DNA of 64,000 bases from Streptomyces griseoluteus (GCF_004784465.1 NZ_SRRU01000001.1:1-64000); one strand, 5' to 3'. Shown: positions 17,342 through 26,790, counted from the first letter of the stretch. Numbers and translations: made by a program. The notes: generated from the letters alone by a model not told the origin.

Positions 17342-17377
17342 GAACGCCCCGCTGTCCCCATGGACAGCGGGGCGTTC
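17342..17377 (+). terminator. terminator of rex-hemACD
   Basis: A 16-bp perfect stem, GAACGCCCCGCTGTCC with its complement, and a four-base CCAT loop. It lies 37 bases past the hemD stop. Confidence 0.92.
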
Positions 17378-17426
17378 GAGCGAGTGTCGGGCACAGGAGC
17401 GTCACCAATTTTCAGGGTCGTGAAAG

Positions 17427-17472
17427 AAGCTAGGCACCTCTGAGAAGCGGGCTTCTCAGAGGTGCCTAGCTT
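17427..17472. repeat. 22-bp perfect inverted repeat at left edge of island
   Basis: The arms AAGCTAGGCACCTCTGAGAA plus GC and their exact complement are separated by two bases. There is no T-run afterwards and a strong hemD terminator is already present 50 bases upstream. It could be a second terminator, a miniature-element remnant or an insertion scar. No second copy was noticed in the window. The rest of 17378-17716 shows no convincing gene. Confidence 0.8.
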
Positions 17473-17716
17473 GAAAGTGTTGACCTTGCGTTGCTGGACC
17501 TACTACTGTGGTTCGTGGGCGCCGCAGCCGAGGCGGTGTCGACCCAACCTGCCTGGCCCTAGAAGCAGTTGTGCCCCTGAGTCCGCCCGAGTCGAGCGGG
17601 CGGAGTCAAGGGTCACAACCAAGCACTGCCAAGGGCTGTTTGCGATGCAGTGACAGGGATCCGAGGCTTACTCGACAGACTCTACCACGGTCGGGTAACG
17701 GGGGAAAGGGAGCGGG

Positions 17717-18415
17717 ATGACTCAGCGTGAGCGAGGGGCTGATGAGGACGGCCGGTTAATCGAGGTCATCTCTCCGGAGCGGTTCCAACCGTTCCTGCAC
17801 AGGTGCGGAGGCGACCGCACTCGCGCGCTACGGCTGTACGCCTGGGACTCCGAGGTGGCCCGTGCTCTGCAGAGCCCCTTGCGTGACCTCGAAGTGAGCC
17901 TGCGAAACCGGCTCCACCGCCAGCTCGTGGGACGTCATGGCCAGGAGGCCTGGTGGGACGTGCCGAAGGCACGGCCCAACTACAAGGGCCAGGACATGCT
18001 GGACCGGGCTCGGGAGACCCTGGAGGACAGGCGACCATACCGCCCGTTCGCCCCGTGCGACATCGTCGCGCAGCTGTCGTTCGGCTTCTGGGTCAGCCTG
18101 CTCGGGCGTGGTGGCCGTGACAACTACGAGATGAAGTACTGGAACTCCTCGCTCCGTCATCTCTTCCGTGAGCATCGTGGTGGTCGAGAGGACCTGTACA
18201 AGAAGTTCCAGTTCATGCTCACGCTGCGGAACCGCATCGCGCACCACGAGTGCGTCTTCCAGCGGCATCTGGAGCGGGACCTGGACACCGCGCTGATGTT
18301 GCTGCGGTACGTCTCGCCGGAGATGGCCGACCGGCATGACAAGTACGGGCAGGTGCCCGCGGTGTTGGCGCGTAGGAAGGCCGTGCTCTCCGGAGAGGAG
18401 CCGATGCGGCTGTGA
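17717..18415 (+). CDS. Abi family protein (Abi_2-like, HEPN motif)
   Basis: A 232-residue protein resembling the Abi_2 (AbiD/AbiF) group of abortive-infection proteins. Typical features are an N-terminal ERFQPFLHRCGGDRTRALRLYAWDSEVARALQSPLRDLEVSLRNRL segment, the middle block LSFGFWVSLLGRGG, and MLTLRNRIAHHECVF at about residues 166-180. The last contains R-N-R-I-A-H, the Rx4H catalytic signature of HEPN ribonucleases. A phage-triggered RNase or growth-arrest role is inferred from the family. GGGAAAGGGAGCGGG precedes the ATG. It is the first gene of a run in the same direction leading into the restriction-modification genes. Confidence 0.82.
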   Translation: MTQRERGADEDGRLIEVISPERFQPFLHRCGGDRTRALRLYAWDSEVARALQSPLRDLEVSLRNRLHRQLVGRHGQEAWWDVPKARPNYKGQDMLDRARETLEDRRPYRPFAPCDIVAQLSFGFWVSLLGRGGRDNYEMKYWNSSLRHLFREHRGGREDLYKKFQFMLTLRNRIAHHECVFQRHLERDLDTALMLLRYVSPEMADRHDKYGQVPAVLARRKAVLSGEEPMRL

Positions 18416-18477
18416 GGCCGTGGCTATAGAAGGGGCCATCACGGAAGTAGGGGCCACCGCGGAGGGGACGGAAAGGA

Positions 18478-20661
18478 ATGGGAACGAGTATGACGACGCG
18501 GATGCCGGGGCGCGCGGACGAGGCGTCGTTGGTCTCGCTCGGTGAGATCAAGGAACTCGCCGAGGTCGGACGGCCCACCGTCAGCAACTGGCGGCGCAGG
18601 TTCGCCAAGGAGGTCCTGGGAACCGGCGGCAACGGACGCATGCCGTTCCCCGATCCCGTGGGAGGCAGCGACAGCAAGCCTCTTTTCGACGCCGGGGACG
18701 TGGCGTCCTGGCTGGACCTGCGCCCCATCCCCGACGCGGAGCCCGAGGAGGACGGCACCGTCCCCACCTACGGTGACCGGTTTCGGCGCGGGCTGCGGTT
18801 GCGCGGACTGGTGGCGTTGCGTCATGAGCTGGGTTCTGAGGACCGGCTCATCGTCGACGCGCTCGCTGTGTGCGCCATGGCGGGTGAAGGGGGCGACTGG
18901 TACCCGGAGTATCTCCCCGAGCACCTGCTGGAGGACGCGGAGAACGCTGATCCCCGTGTTGTCCGTGCCGTCCGCGACCTCATCGAGGAACTCGGCTCGC
19001 CGGCCGCTGCGGCTGACACCGTGCTGGGTCTGGCCGAACGACTGGAGTCGGACCTGACGACGGACACGACGCCGCTCGCTGTAGCAAGGCTGATCAGCAC
19101 GCTGGCCGGTCCGGTAGGGGTGCTGTCGTCCGGCCCTGATCATCCAACGGTGATCAACCTGTGTGCAGGCACCGGGGAGCTGTTGTTCGCGCTCGACAGC
19201 ATCAAGGGACGCGGGGGCATCGTCGCGGTGGAACCCGATCCGCTGCGCCGCAAGCTTCTCCTCTACCGGCTGTTCGCACACCACTGCACTGCCGTGGACA
19301 TCTGCGCGCAAGCCGAAGAACTGGACACGCTGCGCCCGTGGGAACAGCGGGAGCTCGACCTGGACCCGGACCGTCCCTGGGGAATCCCGTCCGGCGACAT
19401 CGTTCTCGCCGACCCGCCCTACGCCGCCGGGGAGCGGGAGTTTGACGAGGGCGGCCCGCTCGGCTGGGCCCTGGAGGCCGTGAACCGGCTGAAGCCTGGC
19501 GGCCGGGGTCTTGTCGTCGTGCCGTCCTGGACCCTGAGCCGACCGCGTGGCACGACACCGACACCGAACATGCGGATGCGGGAAGAACTGCTGAGCCGGG
19601 ACGCGGTGGAGGCGATCATTCAACTGCCGCGCCGAATCCATCCGTTCCGCACGGGTGCGGAGCACGCGCTGCTGGTGTTGCGTGGTGAGGCGGCACCGGA
19701 GCAGCGGGGCGAGGTGCTGTTGGTCGACGCCGACCGGATCGCCCGCCGTGTCGGCGGCGCGTGGACGGCATACGTAACCGAAGTGGTGGATGCCGGGCGG
19801 TCCCCGGTGGACGAGGAGGCCGGGTACTTCCCCGTGTCGGCCGCAGGGCCGAGGGCAGACACGCTTTTGGACGGCCGCTCGGTCCTGCCGGCGCACCGGC
19901 TCGCCTCGAAGGAACAGGGCCTGGACCACTTCTCGGCCACCCTGGACGCGCGCCGTGAGGCTGCCGTCGCTCTGCCGGGGCTAAAGGAGTGGATCGGCAA
20001 TCTGGGCATTGCCCGGCGGCCTGAGGACAGTGCGGTGACGCACCGCAAAGTCGGCGAACACCTGAGGGCCGGCCAGCTCCGGCTGCTGGCCGGGCACCGC
20101 ATCCGCGAATCGGACATCGGGGACGCCGGTCTGATGGTCATCGGCCGCGAGGAGATGCTCGGCGCGCTTCCGCTCGGTCGGCGGCGGATCGCGTTGGAAG
20201 ACCTGGCCGAGTACCCGCAGGCCCAGACCACCGAGCGCGGCGACGTCTTCCTCCTCGCCGAGCACGGGGTACGCACGCTTGTGGACGACGCGGGCGGCTG
20301 TGTATTGCTCGCCCCCGTCCAAGGGCTGCGGATCCGGGCATACCGGAAGTTCCTGGCCGGGGAAGTACTGTCCGACGAGGTGTGGATGCGGCCACACCCG
20401 CTCTCCCAACTGCTCGCAGCCCCGCGCAACCAGCATCGTGGCAGCGGCTCGCTGGTGCGCAGGGTGAGCGTGCGGGACATGGACCTGCCCGAGCTGCCAC
20501 CCGAGGAGGTCGCCGAGCTGGAGGCCATCCTGAAGGAGACCGACCGACAGCGCGCCGACGTACGGCGGCAACTCGCGGCACTGGACAACCTGGCCCTGCG
20601 GCTGGCGGCCGGAGTCGCCGACGGGGACCTGGCGCTGCGCCGCAGACCCGGCTCCGCCTGA
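18478..20661 (+). CDS. HTH-containing N6-adenine methyltransferase-like protein
   Basis: A 727-residue protein distinct from the HsdM encoded next. Residues about 16-45 form a helix-turn-helix (SLGEIKELAEVGRPTVSNWRRRF). A methyltransferase core follows: SAM-binding INLCAGTGELLFALDS near residue 225 and catalytic LADPPYAAGE near residue 310, then PGGRGLVVVPSWTLS. Motif I departs from the DPACGSGG of HsdM and the catalytic tetrad is DPPY. The C-terminal third, about residues 520-727, has DMDLPELPPEEVAELEAILKETDRQR, reminiscent of specificity-subunit ends with a coiled coil, so target recognition may be built in. It may be a standalone or regulatory methyltransferase. hsdM starts 93 bases downstream. 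Confidence 0.78.
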   Translation: MGTSMTTRMPGRADEASLVSLGEIKELAEVGRPTVSNWRRRFAKEVLGTGGNGRMPFPDPVGGSDSKPLFDAGDVASWLDLRPIPDAEPEEDGTVPTYGDRFRRGLRLRGLVALRHELGSEDRLIVDALAVCAMAGEGGDWYPEYLPEHLLEDAENADPRVVRAVRDLIEELGSPAAAADTVLGLAERLESDLTTDTTPLAVARLISTLAGPVGVLSSGPDHPTVINLCAGTGELLFALDSIKGRGGIVAVEPDPLRRKLLLYRLFAHHCTAVDICAQAEELDTLRPWEQRELDLDPDRPWGIPSGDIVLADPPYAAGEREFDEGGPLGWALEAVNRLKPGGRGLVVVPSWTLSRPRGTTPTPNMRMREELLSRDAVEAIIQLPRRIHPFRTGAEHALLVLRGEAAPEQRGEVLLVDADRIARRVGGAWTAYVTEVVDAGRSPVDEEAGYFPVSAAGPRADTLLDGRSVLPAHRLASKEQGLDHFSATLDARREAAVALPGLKEWIGNLGIARRPEDSAVTHRKVGEHLRAGQLRLLAGHRIRESDIGDAGLMVIGREEMLGALPLGRRRIALEDLAEYPQAQTTERGDVFLLAEHGVRTLVDDAGGCVLLAPVQGLRIRAYRKFLAGEVLSDEVWMRPHPLSQLLAAPRNQHRGSGSLVRRVSVRDMDLPELPPEEVAELEAILKETDRQRADVRRQLAALDNLALRLAAGVADGDLALRRRPGSA

Positions 20662-20754
20662 GGCGCGTCGGGCACAGCGACGAGAAACACGGCTGCGCCG
20701 GCCAACACGGCGTACGACGAAGAACACGACGATTAGGAAAGAAGTGAGGCACCC

Positions 20755-22371
20755 GTGCCGCCACGGAAGAAGAAGACGGCTGAACCCCAGGACATGAAGA
20801 AGGTGCTATGGGCGGCGGCGGACAAGCTGCGCGGCAGTCTGGACGCCGCCGGGTACAAGCACTTCGTCCTGGGCCTGGTCTTCCTCAAGTACGTCTCCGC
20901 CGCCATGGCCGAGAAGCGGGCCCAGTTGGAGGCCGAACTGCGCGAGGAGGGCGGCTGGAGTGAGGAGGACATCCTCGCCACCCTCGAAGAGCGCCGCGAG
21001 TACACCGGCTCCGGCATCTTCTACGTGCCGCCGGCCGCCCGCTGGGAGAGCGTGCTGGAGCGGGCGAAGGGCACGGTCGAGGGCGAGAGCGTCGGCGAGA
21101 CCATCGACGCGGCCATGCGCGCCATCGAGAAGTTCAACCCGGCGCTGAACCGGACCCTGCCGAAGATCTACAACAGCGGCCAGGTGGACGAGGAACGCCT
21201 CGCCGGCCTGGTGAAGCTGCTGGACCGGCTGGTCTTCCAGGAGCAGCTGGGCGAGGACGGCAGGCGCAAGGGCGCGCGGGACATCATGGGCGAGGTCTAC
21301 GAGTACTTCCTCGCCGAGTTCGCCCTGAAGGAGGGCCGCAAGGGCGGCGAGTACTTCACCCCCGAGAGCGTGGTGAAGCTCCTGGTCGAGGTGCTGGAAC
21401 CGAAGCAGGGGGAGCGGGTCTACGACCCGGCGTGCGGCTCGGGCGGCATGTTCGTCCAGGCGGAGAAGTTCATCGAGACGCACGGCGGCAACCCGCTGAA
21501 CGTCGCCGTCTACGGCCAGGAACTCAACCAGACCACCTGGCAGCTGGCCCATATGAACCTGGCGATCCACGGGGTCGAGGCCAAGCTGGGCGACGAGCCC
21601 GCCGACACGTTCCGCAACGACCAGCACCCGGAGCTGAAGGCGGACGTGGTCATGGCCAACCCGCCCTTCAACATCTCCGACTGGGGCGGGGAACTGCTCG
21701 GTATGGACAAGCGGTGGGTGTACGGCACCCCGCCGGTCGGCAACGCGAACTACGCCTGGCTCCAGCACATGATCAGCAAGCTGGCCCCGGGCGGCCGTGC
21801 GGGCGTCGTCCTTGCGAACGGCTCGATGAGCAGCAAGCAGTCCGGCGAGGGCGACATCCGCCGCGCGATCGTCGAGGCCGACGTGGTGGCGTGCATGATC
21901 GCCCTGCCGGGCCAGCTGTTCCGGTCCACTCAGATCCCGGCCTGTCTGTGGTTCCTGGCGGAGGGCAAGGGGCGGCACTCGGCTTGGGCCCCCGGGCGCA
22001 AGGGCGAAGTGCTGTTCATCGACGCGCGTGAGTTCGGCGAGATGGAGAACCGCACGCTGAGGAAGCTGACGGAGACGGAGATCGTCCACCGCATCGGTGA
22101 CACGGTGCGTGCGTGGCGGGGCGTGGAGGGGGCCGGCCCTTACGAGGACGTGCCGGGCTTCTACGTGAGCGCTTCGCTGGATGTCATCGCCGAGCACGAC
22201 TTCGTGCTGACGCCGGGGCGGTACGTGGGTACGGCTGAGGCGGAAGTGGACCCGGACGCGGAGCCGGTGGCGGAGAAGATCGCCCGCCTGACGGCTCTGC
22301 TGCGGGAGCAGTTCGCGGAGTCGGAGCGGTTGGCGAAGGTTGTGGATGAGCAGATGGGAAGGTTGACGTGA
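20755..22371 (+). CDS. hsdM: type I restriction-modification DNA methyltransferase subunit
   Basis: A 538-residue HsdM. The N-terminal helical HsdM_N domain starts at MKKVLWAAADKLRGSLDAAGYKHFVLGLVFLKYVS. The SAM site is VYDPACGSGGMFVQA near residue 223, and the catalytic NPPF for N6-adenine methylation is near residue 301 (VMANPPFNISDWGG). GGEYFTPESVV is also typical. It methylates the host recognition site as an M2S complex. The GTG start is preceded by GAAGTGAGG. Its stop overlaps the hsdS start (GTGA). Confidence 0.97.
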   Translation: MPPRKKKTAEPQDMKKVLWAAADKLRGSLDAAGYKHFVLGLVFLKYVSAAMAEKRAQLEAELREEGGWSEEDILATLEERREYTGSGIFYVPPAARWESVLERAKGTVEGESVGETIDAAMRAIEKFNPALNRTLPKIYNSGQVDEERLAGLVKLLDRLVFQEQLGEDGRRKGARDIMGEVYEYFLAEFALKEGRKGGEYFTPESVVKLLVEVLEPKQGERVYDPACGSGGMFVQAEKFIETHGGNPLNVAVYGQELNQTTWQLAHMNLAIHGVEAKLGDEPADTFRNDQHPELKADVVMANPPFNISDWGGELLGMDKRWVYGTPPVGNANYAWLQHMISKLAPGGRAGVVLANGSMSSKQSGEGDIRRAIVEADVVACMIALPGQLFRSTQIPACLWFLAEGKGRHSAWAPGRKGEVLFIDAREFGEMENRTLRKLTETEIVHRIGDTVRAWRGVEGAGPYEDVPGFYVSASLDVIAEHDFVLTPGRYVGTAEAEVDPDAEPVAEKIARLTALLREQFAESERLAKVVDEQMGRLT

Positions 22372-23561
22372 ACGGCTGGTGCAAGCGCGAGCTTGGTGAT
22401 TTGTGCGAGCGGATCACAGTTGGACATGTTGGTTCAATGGCCTCTCGATATGTGACAGCGGGAGTCCCGTTTCTCCGATCGCAGAACGTCAAGGCCGGTC
22501 GTCTGGACCTGTCTGCGCTGAAATACATCGATCAAGAATTTCATGCCCAGTTGTCCAAGTCCAGGCTCGATGCTGGTGACCTGGTCATTGTGCGTACGGG
22601 TGAGCCGGGCACGGCGGCCGTTGTTCCGAAGGGAATTGGCCCGCTGAACTGTGCGGATCTTGTCATCGCCAAACCAAGGCGTGATGTATCTGCTGAGTTT
22701 CTTAGCTATGCCATCAATGAGACTGCTCAGGAATTCGTGAGAGCGCATACAGTCGGGGCTGTACAGCAGCATTTCAATGTCACCTCTGCGAAGAAGCTCG
22801 TTTTGCACGTGCCGCCCATGGCTGAGCAGCGGGCCATCGTCGAAGTGCTCGGCGCCCTGGACGACAAGATCGCGCTCAACGAGCGGATCCGCGAGACGAC
22901 TCTAGGCCTTGCTCGTGCCTGCTACGAGGAATCCGGGGCCGGCGGTGAGCCGGAGTTTATCCGTGACCTTGCTGAACTCTTCGACGGTCCGCACGCCACT
23001 CCGCAAAAGACGGAGACCGGCCCATGGTTCCTCAGTATCAGCAGTCTTAAGAACGGCTATCTCGACCTATCCGAGTCGGCACATCTTTCGGAGGAGGACT
23101 TTCCCCGCTGGACGCGGCGCGTGCACCCGCAAGCCGGAGATGTTCTCTTCTCCTACGAGACGAGGCTCGGTGATGCAGCGCTTATGCCGTCCGGAATTCG
23201 CGGCAGCCTCGGGCGTCGGATGGCATTGCTGCGCAGCAAGTCCGCTACTATCAGCGGCTCCCTGCTGCTGCACGCGTATCTCAACCCGGCATTCCAAGAG
23301 GAGATCAAGCGGAGGACCGTCCACGGCGCTACGGTCGATCGACTGCCACTCAAGGAGATGCCTGGCTGGCGCATTTCGCTACCTGCTCAAGGAGAGCGAG
23401 AGCGACTGTCCGCAAAGTTCGACGCGCTGCACGCCTCCGTAACACAGGGCGCCAACGAGAACCGCACCCTCGCCGACCTCCGAGACACCCTCCTCCCTCA
23501 ACTGCTTTCCGGCCAGCTGCGCGTCAAGGACGCCATCCGTACCGTCGAGGAGGTCGTATGA
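22368..23561 (+). CDS. hsdS: type I restriction-modification specificity subunit
   Basis: A 397-residue HsdS with two target recognition domains separated by conserved coiled-coil spacers. TRD1 covers about residues 5-150; the first spacer is PMAEQRAIVEVLGALDDKIALNERIRETT. TRD2 covers about residues 195-345, and the second spacer is SLPAQGERERLSAKFDALHASV plus NRTLADLRDTLLPQLLSGQL. The DNA for TRD1 (about 22400-22800) is visibly less GC-rich than the neighbouring genes, fitting exchange of recognition domains by recombination. It overlaps hsdM and hsdR by four bases each. The recognition sequence cannot be predicted. Confidence 0.95.
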   Translation: MNGWCKRELGDLCERITVGHVGSMASRYVTAGVPFLRSQNVKAGRLDLSALKYIDQEFHAQLSKSRLDAGDLVIVRTGEPGTAAVVPKGIGPLNCADLVIAKPRRDVSAEFLSYAINETAQEFVRAHTVGAVQQHFNVTSAKKLVLHVPPMAEQRAIVEVLGALDDKIALNERIRETTLGLARACYEESGAGGEPEFIRDLAELFDGPHATPQKTETGPWFLSISSLKNGYLDLSESAHLSEEDFPRWTRRVHPQAGDVLFSYETRLGDAALMPSGIRGSLGRRMALLRSKSATISGSLLLHAYLNPAFQEEIKRRTVHGATVDRLPLKEMPGWRISLPAQGERERLSAKFDALHASVTQGANENRTLADLRDTLLPQLLSGQLRVKDAIRTVEEVV

Positions 23562-26500
23562 CCGCAGGTGCCGAGCCGCCGATAGACCGGCTGACCGAGA
23601 AGGAGCTGGAGTCGCATGCGCTCGAACTGCTCGCCGAGTACGGATGGCAGCACATTTCGGGGCCGGAGCTCGGTCCCGCCTACGGCGTGCGGGCGGACTG
23701 GGACGATCTGGTCCTCCGCCCGCGCCTGCTCAAGGCCATCCGGGGCCGCTACCCGCGCCTGCCCGACCACGTGGCCGACGACGCTCTCACCGAACTGCTG
23801 CGCTGGCACACCCGGAACGACCTCCGCGAGAACCACCGGTTCTACGAGCGCCTGACCGGCGGCGTCCGTATCCCTTACGACGACCCCGCCACCGGCGAGA
23901 AGCGCCACGCCACCATTCGCCCCGTCGACTTCGCCGACCCGCACGGCAACGACCTCGTCGCCGCCTCCCAGGTACGGGTGCGCAGTACCAAGAACCGGAC
24001 CTTCGTCTTCGACATCGTCCTGTACGTCAACGGCCTGCCCCTCGCCGTCGTAGAGCTGAAGAAGGCCGACAGCAACGACAGCGCCCGTACCGCGTACGAC
24101 CAGCTCCAGGGCTACCGGCGTGAGCTGAAAGAGACCGGCGCCTTCCACACGCTCCTCCTCACCCTCGTCTCCGACGGCATCACCGCCCGCATGGGCACCC
24201 CCTTCACGCCCTGGCAGCACATGGCCCCCTGGCACGCCGACGAGCATGACGTGATGCTCCGCAAGGACGAGCGCCAGGACGGCCGTGCGTTGGAGCGGAT
24301 GATCTACGGCGCGTTCGAGCCCAACCGCTTCCTGGACCTGATCGCGAACTTCCTGTCCTACTCCGCTCCGGAGTCCGGCGCCGTCGACACGGTCAAGCTC
24401 GCCAAAGCCCACCAGTACATCGCCGTGAACGCCGCCGTAAGGGCCACCGAGTCCGCCGTGGCCACCGACGGTCGTGCCGGCGTTGTCTGGCACACGCAGG
24501 GTGCCGGCAAGAGCGAGGAGATGCTGTTCTATGTCGGCAAGGCGGCCCGCACTCCCGAGCTGTCCAACCCGACCTTCGTTCTTCTCACCGACCGCATCGA
24601 CCTGGACACCCAGCTCTACGAAACCTTCGCCACCAGCCGCACCCTGGGGAAGATCACCGGGCCTCCGGAGAAGGCCGTGGACGCGGGCCAGTTGCGGCAA
24701 CTGCTCCAGCGGCAGGAAGGCGGCGGCGGAGTCGTCTTCACCACGTTGCAGAAGTTCCGCCTCACTGAGGAGGAGCGGGCAGCCGGGGTCCGGCATCCGC
24801 TGATCTCTCCGCGCCGCGACGTGATCGTCGTCGTAGACGAGGCGCACCGCAGTCACTACGACTTCATCGACGGCTACGCCCGCAACCTGCGTGACGCCCT
24901 GCCCAACGCCACCTTCATCGCGTTCACCGGCACGCCCATCGAGAACCGCGTCGGCAGCACTCGGGGTGTCTTCGGCGAGGACATCCACACCTACGACCTC
25001 ACCCAGGCCGTGGACGACGGAGCGACCGTCCCCGTCTTCTACGAGCCGCACCTGGTCCGGGTACGCCTGCCCGCGGACGTCGACCTCGACGACCTGGACG
25101 CACGCGCCGAGGGGTTGATAGAGGGGCTGTCGGAAGAGGAGAAACGTAAGGCCCGCCGGGAGTTCGGGAAGTACGAGAACCTGATCGGCGCCCAGGATCG
25201 GATCAGGGAACTCGCCGGAAAGGTGCTCGCCCACTGGGACGCGCGCAGCAGCGAGATGGTCAAGCTCACCGGTTACCGGGGCAAGGGGATGATCGTTTGC
25301 GCGTCCCGGGTCATCGCGGCTCGGCTCTTCGAGGAGATCACCCGCCAGCGGCGTGACTGGGAGGGTGAGCGAGACCCGAAGTCCCAGTTGCTGACGGACG
25401 ACAGCGGCCGGATCAGGGTGGTGTTCACCGGCAATCCGGCCAAGGACGACGAGGAGGTCGCCGACTACGTCCGCACCCCCGCCCAGCTCAAGAAGATCCA
25501 GCAGCGGGTGACCGACGCGGACGATGAACTGGAACTCGTCATCGTCCAGTCCTTGTGGCTGACCGGCTTCGACGCTCCGCCGCTGCACACCCTCTACCTC
25601 GACAAGCGCATGCGAGGCGCGGCCCTCATGCAGGCCATCGCCCGAGTGAACCGCACCTGGCCCGGCAAGCCGTCCGGTCTGGTAGTCGATTTTCAGGGCG
25701 TGATCCGGGAGATCAAGGAGGCTCTGGCCGAGTACTCCGAGCAGGACCAGAAGCATCCGATGCTCGGCGCGGACCTCGACGGGGCTGTCAAACTCGTACG
25801 GGAGAGTCACCAGCACATCGACGCCCTCCTCGCGGGCTGCGCCTGGCGGAGCATCCGCGACGCGGGCGGACCCGGCGCCTACCGGGAAGCCCTGACGGAG
25901 GCGCTGGAGTTCCTGATCACGCCGGAACCAGGGCTGGAGCCCGGCAAGGCCACCCGTAGGCAGCGGTTCATGCACCACGCCAAGCTGCTGCAGCAGGCGT
26001 TCTCCCTCTGCCCGACCGACCGGCGGGTGCAGGACCTGCTCCCCGACATCCGCTTCTTCGAGGCCGTACGCACTTCGCGCGAGAAGTACGCCATGGACGA
26101 GCGGGAGGAACAGGGCATCGCCACTGCCGCCGACGTACGCCTGCTGATAGCCCAGTTCAACGAGTCCGCCGTCGCCGCCGACGGCGTGGTGGACATCTAC
26201 GACGCGGCCGGCCTGACCAAGCCCGACCTGTCCCACCTGGACGACCGGGTGCTGCGCGACCTCCAGGCCAGCAAGCACCCCAACCTCGCCATCGCGGCAC
26301 TGCGGCGCGCGCTGATGAAGGAGATCAAGGACGCCCACCCCAACAACCTGACCCGCCAGCACACCTTTACCGAGAAGATGCAGCGCGCCATGAACCGGTA
26401 CACCAACGGCCTGCTGACGGCCGCCGAGTTTATGAAGTTCCTGGTGGAACTGGCGCGGGAGGTGTCGGCCGACCGCGGCAGGGCGAAGAAGCTCGGCCTG

Positions 26501-26779
26501 AGCGAGGACGAACTCGCCTTCTATGACGCCCTCGCCGCCGACCCTTCCGTGCTGGAAGAAATGGAAGACAGCGTCCTCGCCAAGATCGCTCATGAGCTTT
26601 ACGAGCAGATCCGGAATGATGTCACGGTCGACTGGAAGGTGAAGGAGCAGGCCCGGGATCGGATCATGGCCCGAGTGCTGCGTCTGCTGCGCAAGCACGG
26701 CTATCCGCCGGGCAAGCGGCCTGCGGCGATCGAGCGGGTGCTGAAGCAGGCCGAGGAGATGGCGGAAGGCCTGGCCTGA
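23558..26779 (+). CDS. hsdR: type I restriction endonuclease subunit R
   Basis: A 1073-residue HsdR. The N-terminal nuclease domain carries LAVVELKKADSNDSARTAYDQLQGY near residue 160 (the E-x-K of the PD-ExK fold). The helicase motor has HTQGAGKSEEMLFY near residue 312 (Walker A), DEAHRSHYD near 426 (motif II), and FIAFTGTPIENR (motif III). LQSLWLTGFDAP-like and MRGAALMQAIARVNRTW blocks follow. The C-terminal region is helical and mediates M2S binding. It translocates and cleaves unmethylated DNA. It completes an intact hsdMSR operon whose reading frames show no break. Confidence 0.97.
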   Translation: MTAGAEPPIDRLTEKELESHALELLAEYGWQHISGPELGPAYGVRADWDDLVLRPRLLKAIRGRYPRLPDHVADDALTELLRWHTRNDLRENHRFYERLTGGVRIPYDDPATGEKRHATIRPVDFADPHGNDLVAASQVRVRSTKNRTFVFDIVLYVNGLPLAVVELKKADSNDSARTAYDQLQGYRRELKETGAFHTLLLTLVSDGITARMGTPFTPWQHMAPWHADEHDVMLRKDERQDGRALERMIYGAFEPNRFLDLIANFLSYSAPESGAVDTVKLAKAHQYIAVNAAVRATESAVATDGRAGVVWHTQGAGKSEEMLFYVGKAARTPELSNPTFVLLTDRIDLDTQLYETFATSRTLGKITGPPEKAVDAGQLRQLLQRQEGGGGVVFTTLQKFRLTEEERAAGVRHPLISPRRDVIVVVDEAHRSHYDFIDGYARNLRDALPNATFIAFTGTPIENRVGSTRGVFGEDIHTYDLTQAVDDGATVPVFYEPHLVRVRLPADVDLDDLDARAEGLIEGLSEEEKRKARREFGKYENLIGAQDRIRELAGKVLAHWDARSSEMVKLTGYRGKGMIVCASRVIAARLFEEITRQRRDWEGERDPKSQLLTDDSGRIRVVFTGNPAKDDEEVADYVRTPAQLKKIQQRVTDADDELELVIVQSLWLTGFDAPPLHTLYLDKRMRGAALMQAIARVNRTWPGKPSGLVVDFQGVIREIKEALAEYSEQDQKHPMLGADLDGAVKLVRESHQHIDALLAGCAWRSIRDAGGPGAYREALTEALEFLITPEPGLEPGKATRRQRFMHHAKLLQQAFSLCPTDRRVQDLLPDIRFFEAVRTSREKYAMDEREEQGIATAADVRLLIAQFNESAVAADGVVDIYDAAGLTKPDLSHLDDRVLRDLQASKHPNLAIAALRRALMKEIKDAHPNNLTRQHTFTEKMQRAMNRYTNGLLTAAEFMKFLVELAREVSADRGRAKKLGLSEDELAFYDALAADPSVLEEMEDSVLAKIAHELYEQIRNDVTVDWKVKEQARDRIMARVLRLLRKHGYPPGKRPAAIERVLKQAEEMAEGLA

Positions 26780-26790
26780 TCAGCAGAAGT

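Noticed and set aside
17462..17653. Short plus-strand frame before the Abi-like gene
   Set aside because: It starts within the inverted repeat, lacks a ribosome site and gives a Cys/Arg/Pro-rich sequence without protein-like character.
17378..17716. tRNA or attachment site at the left island border
   Set aside because: No cloverleaf or matching direct repeat at the right border (29240-29304) could be found by eye.
23498..26698. Long (1066-codon) minus-strand frame opposite hsdR
   Set aside because: HsdR has nuclease and helicase motifs in the plus frame; the antisense translation matches no recognisable fold.
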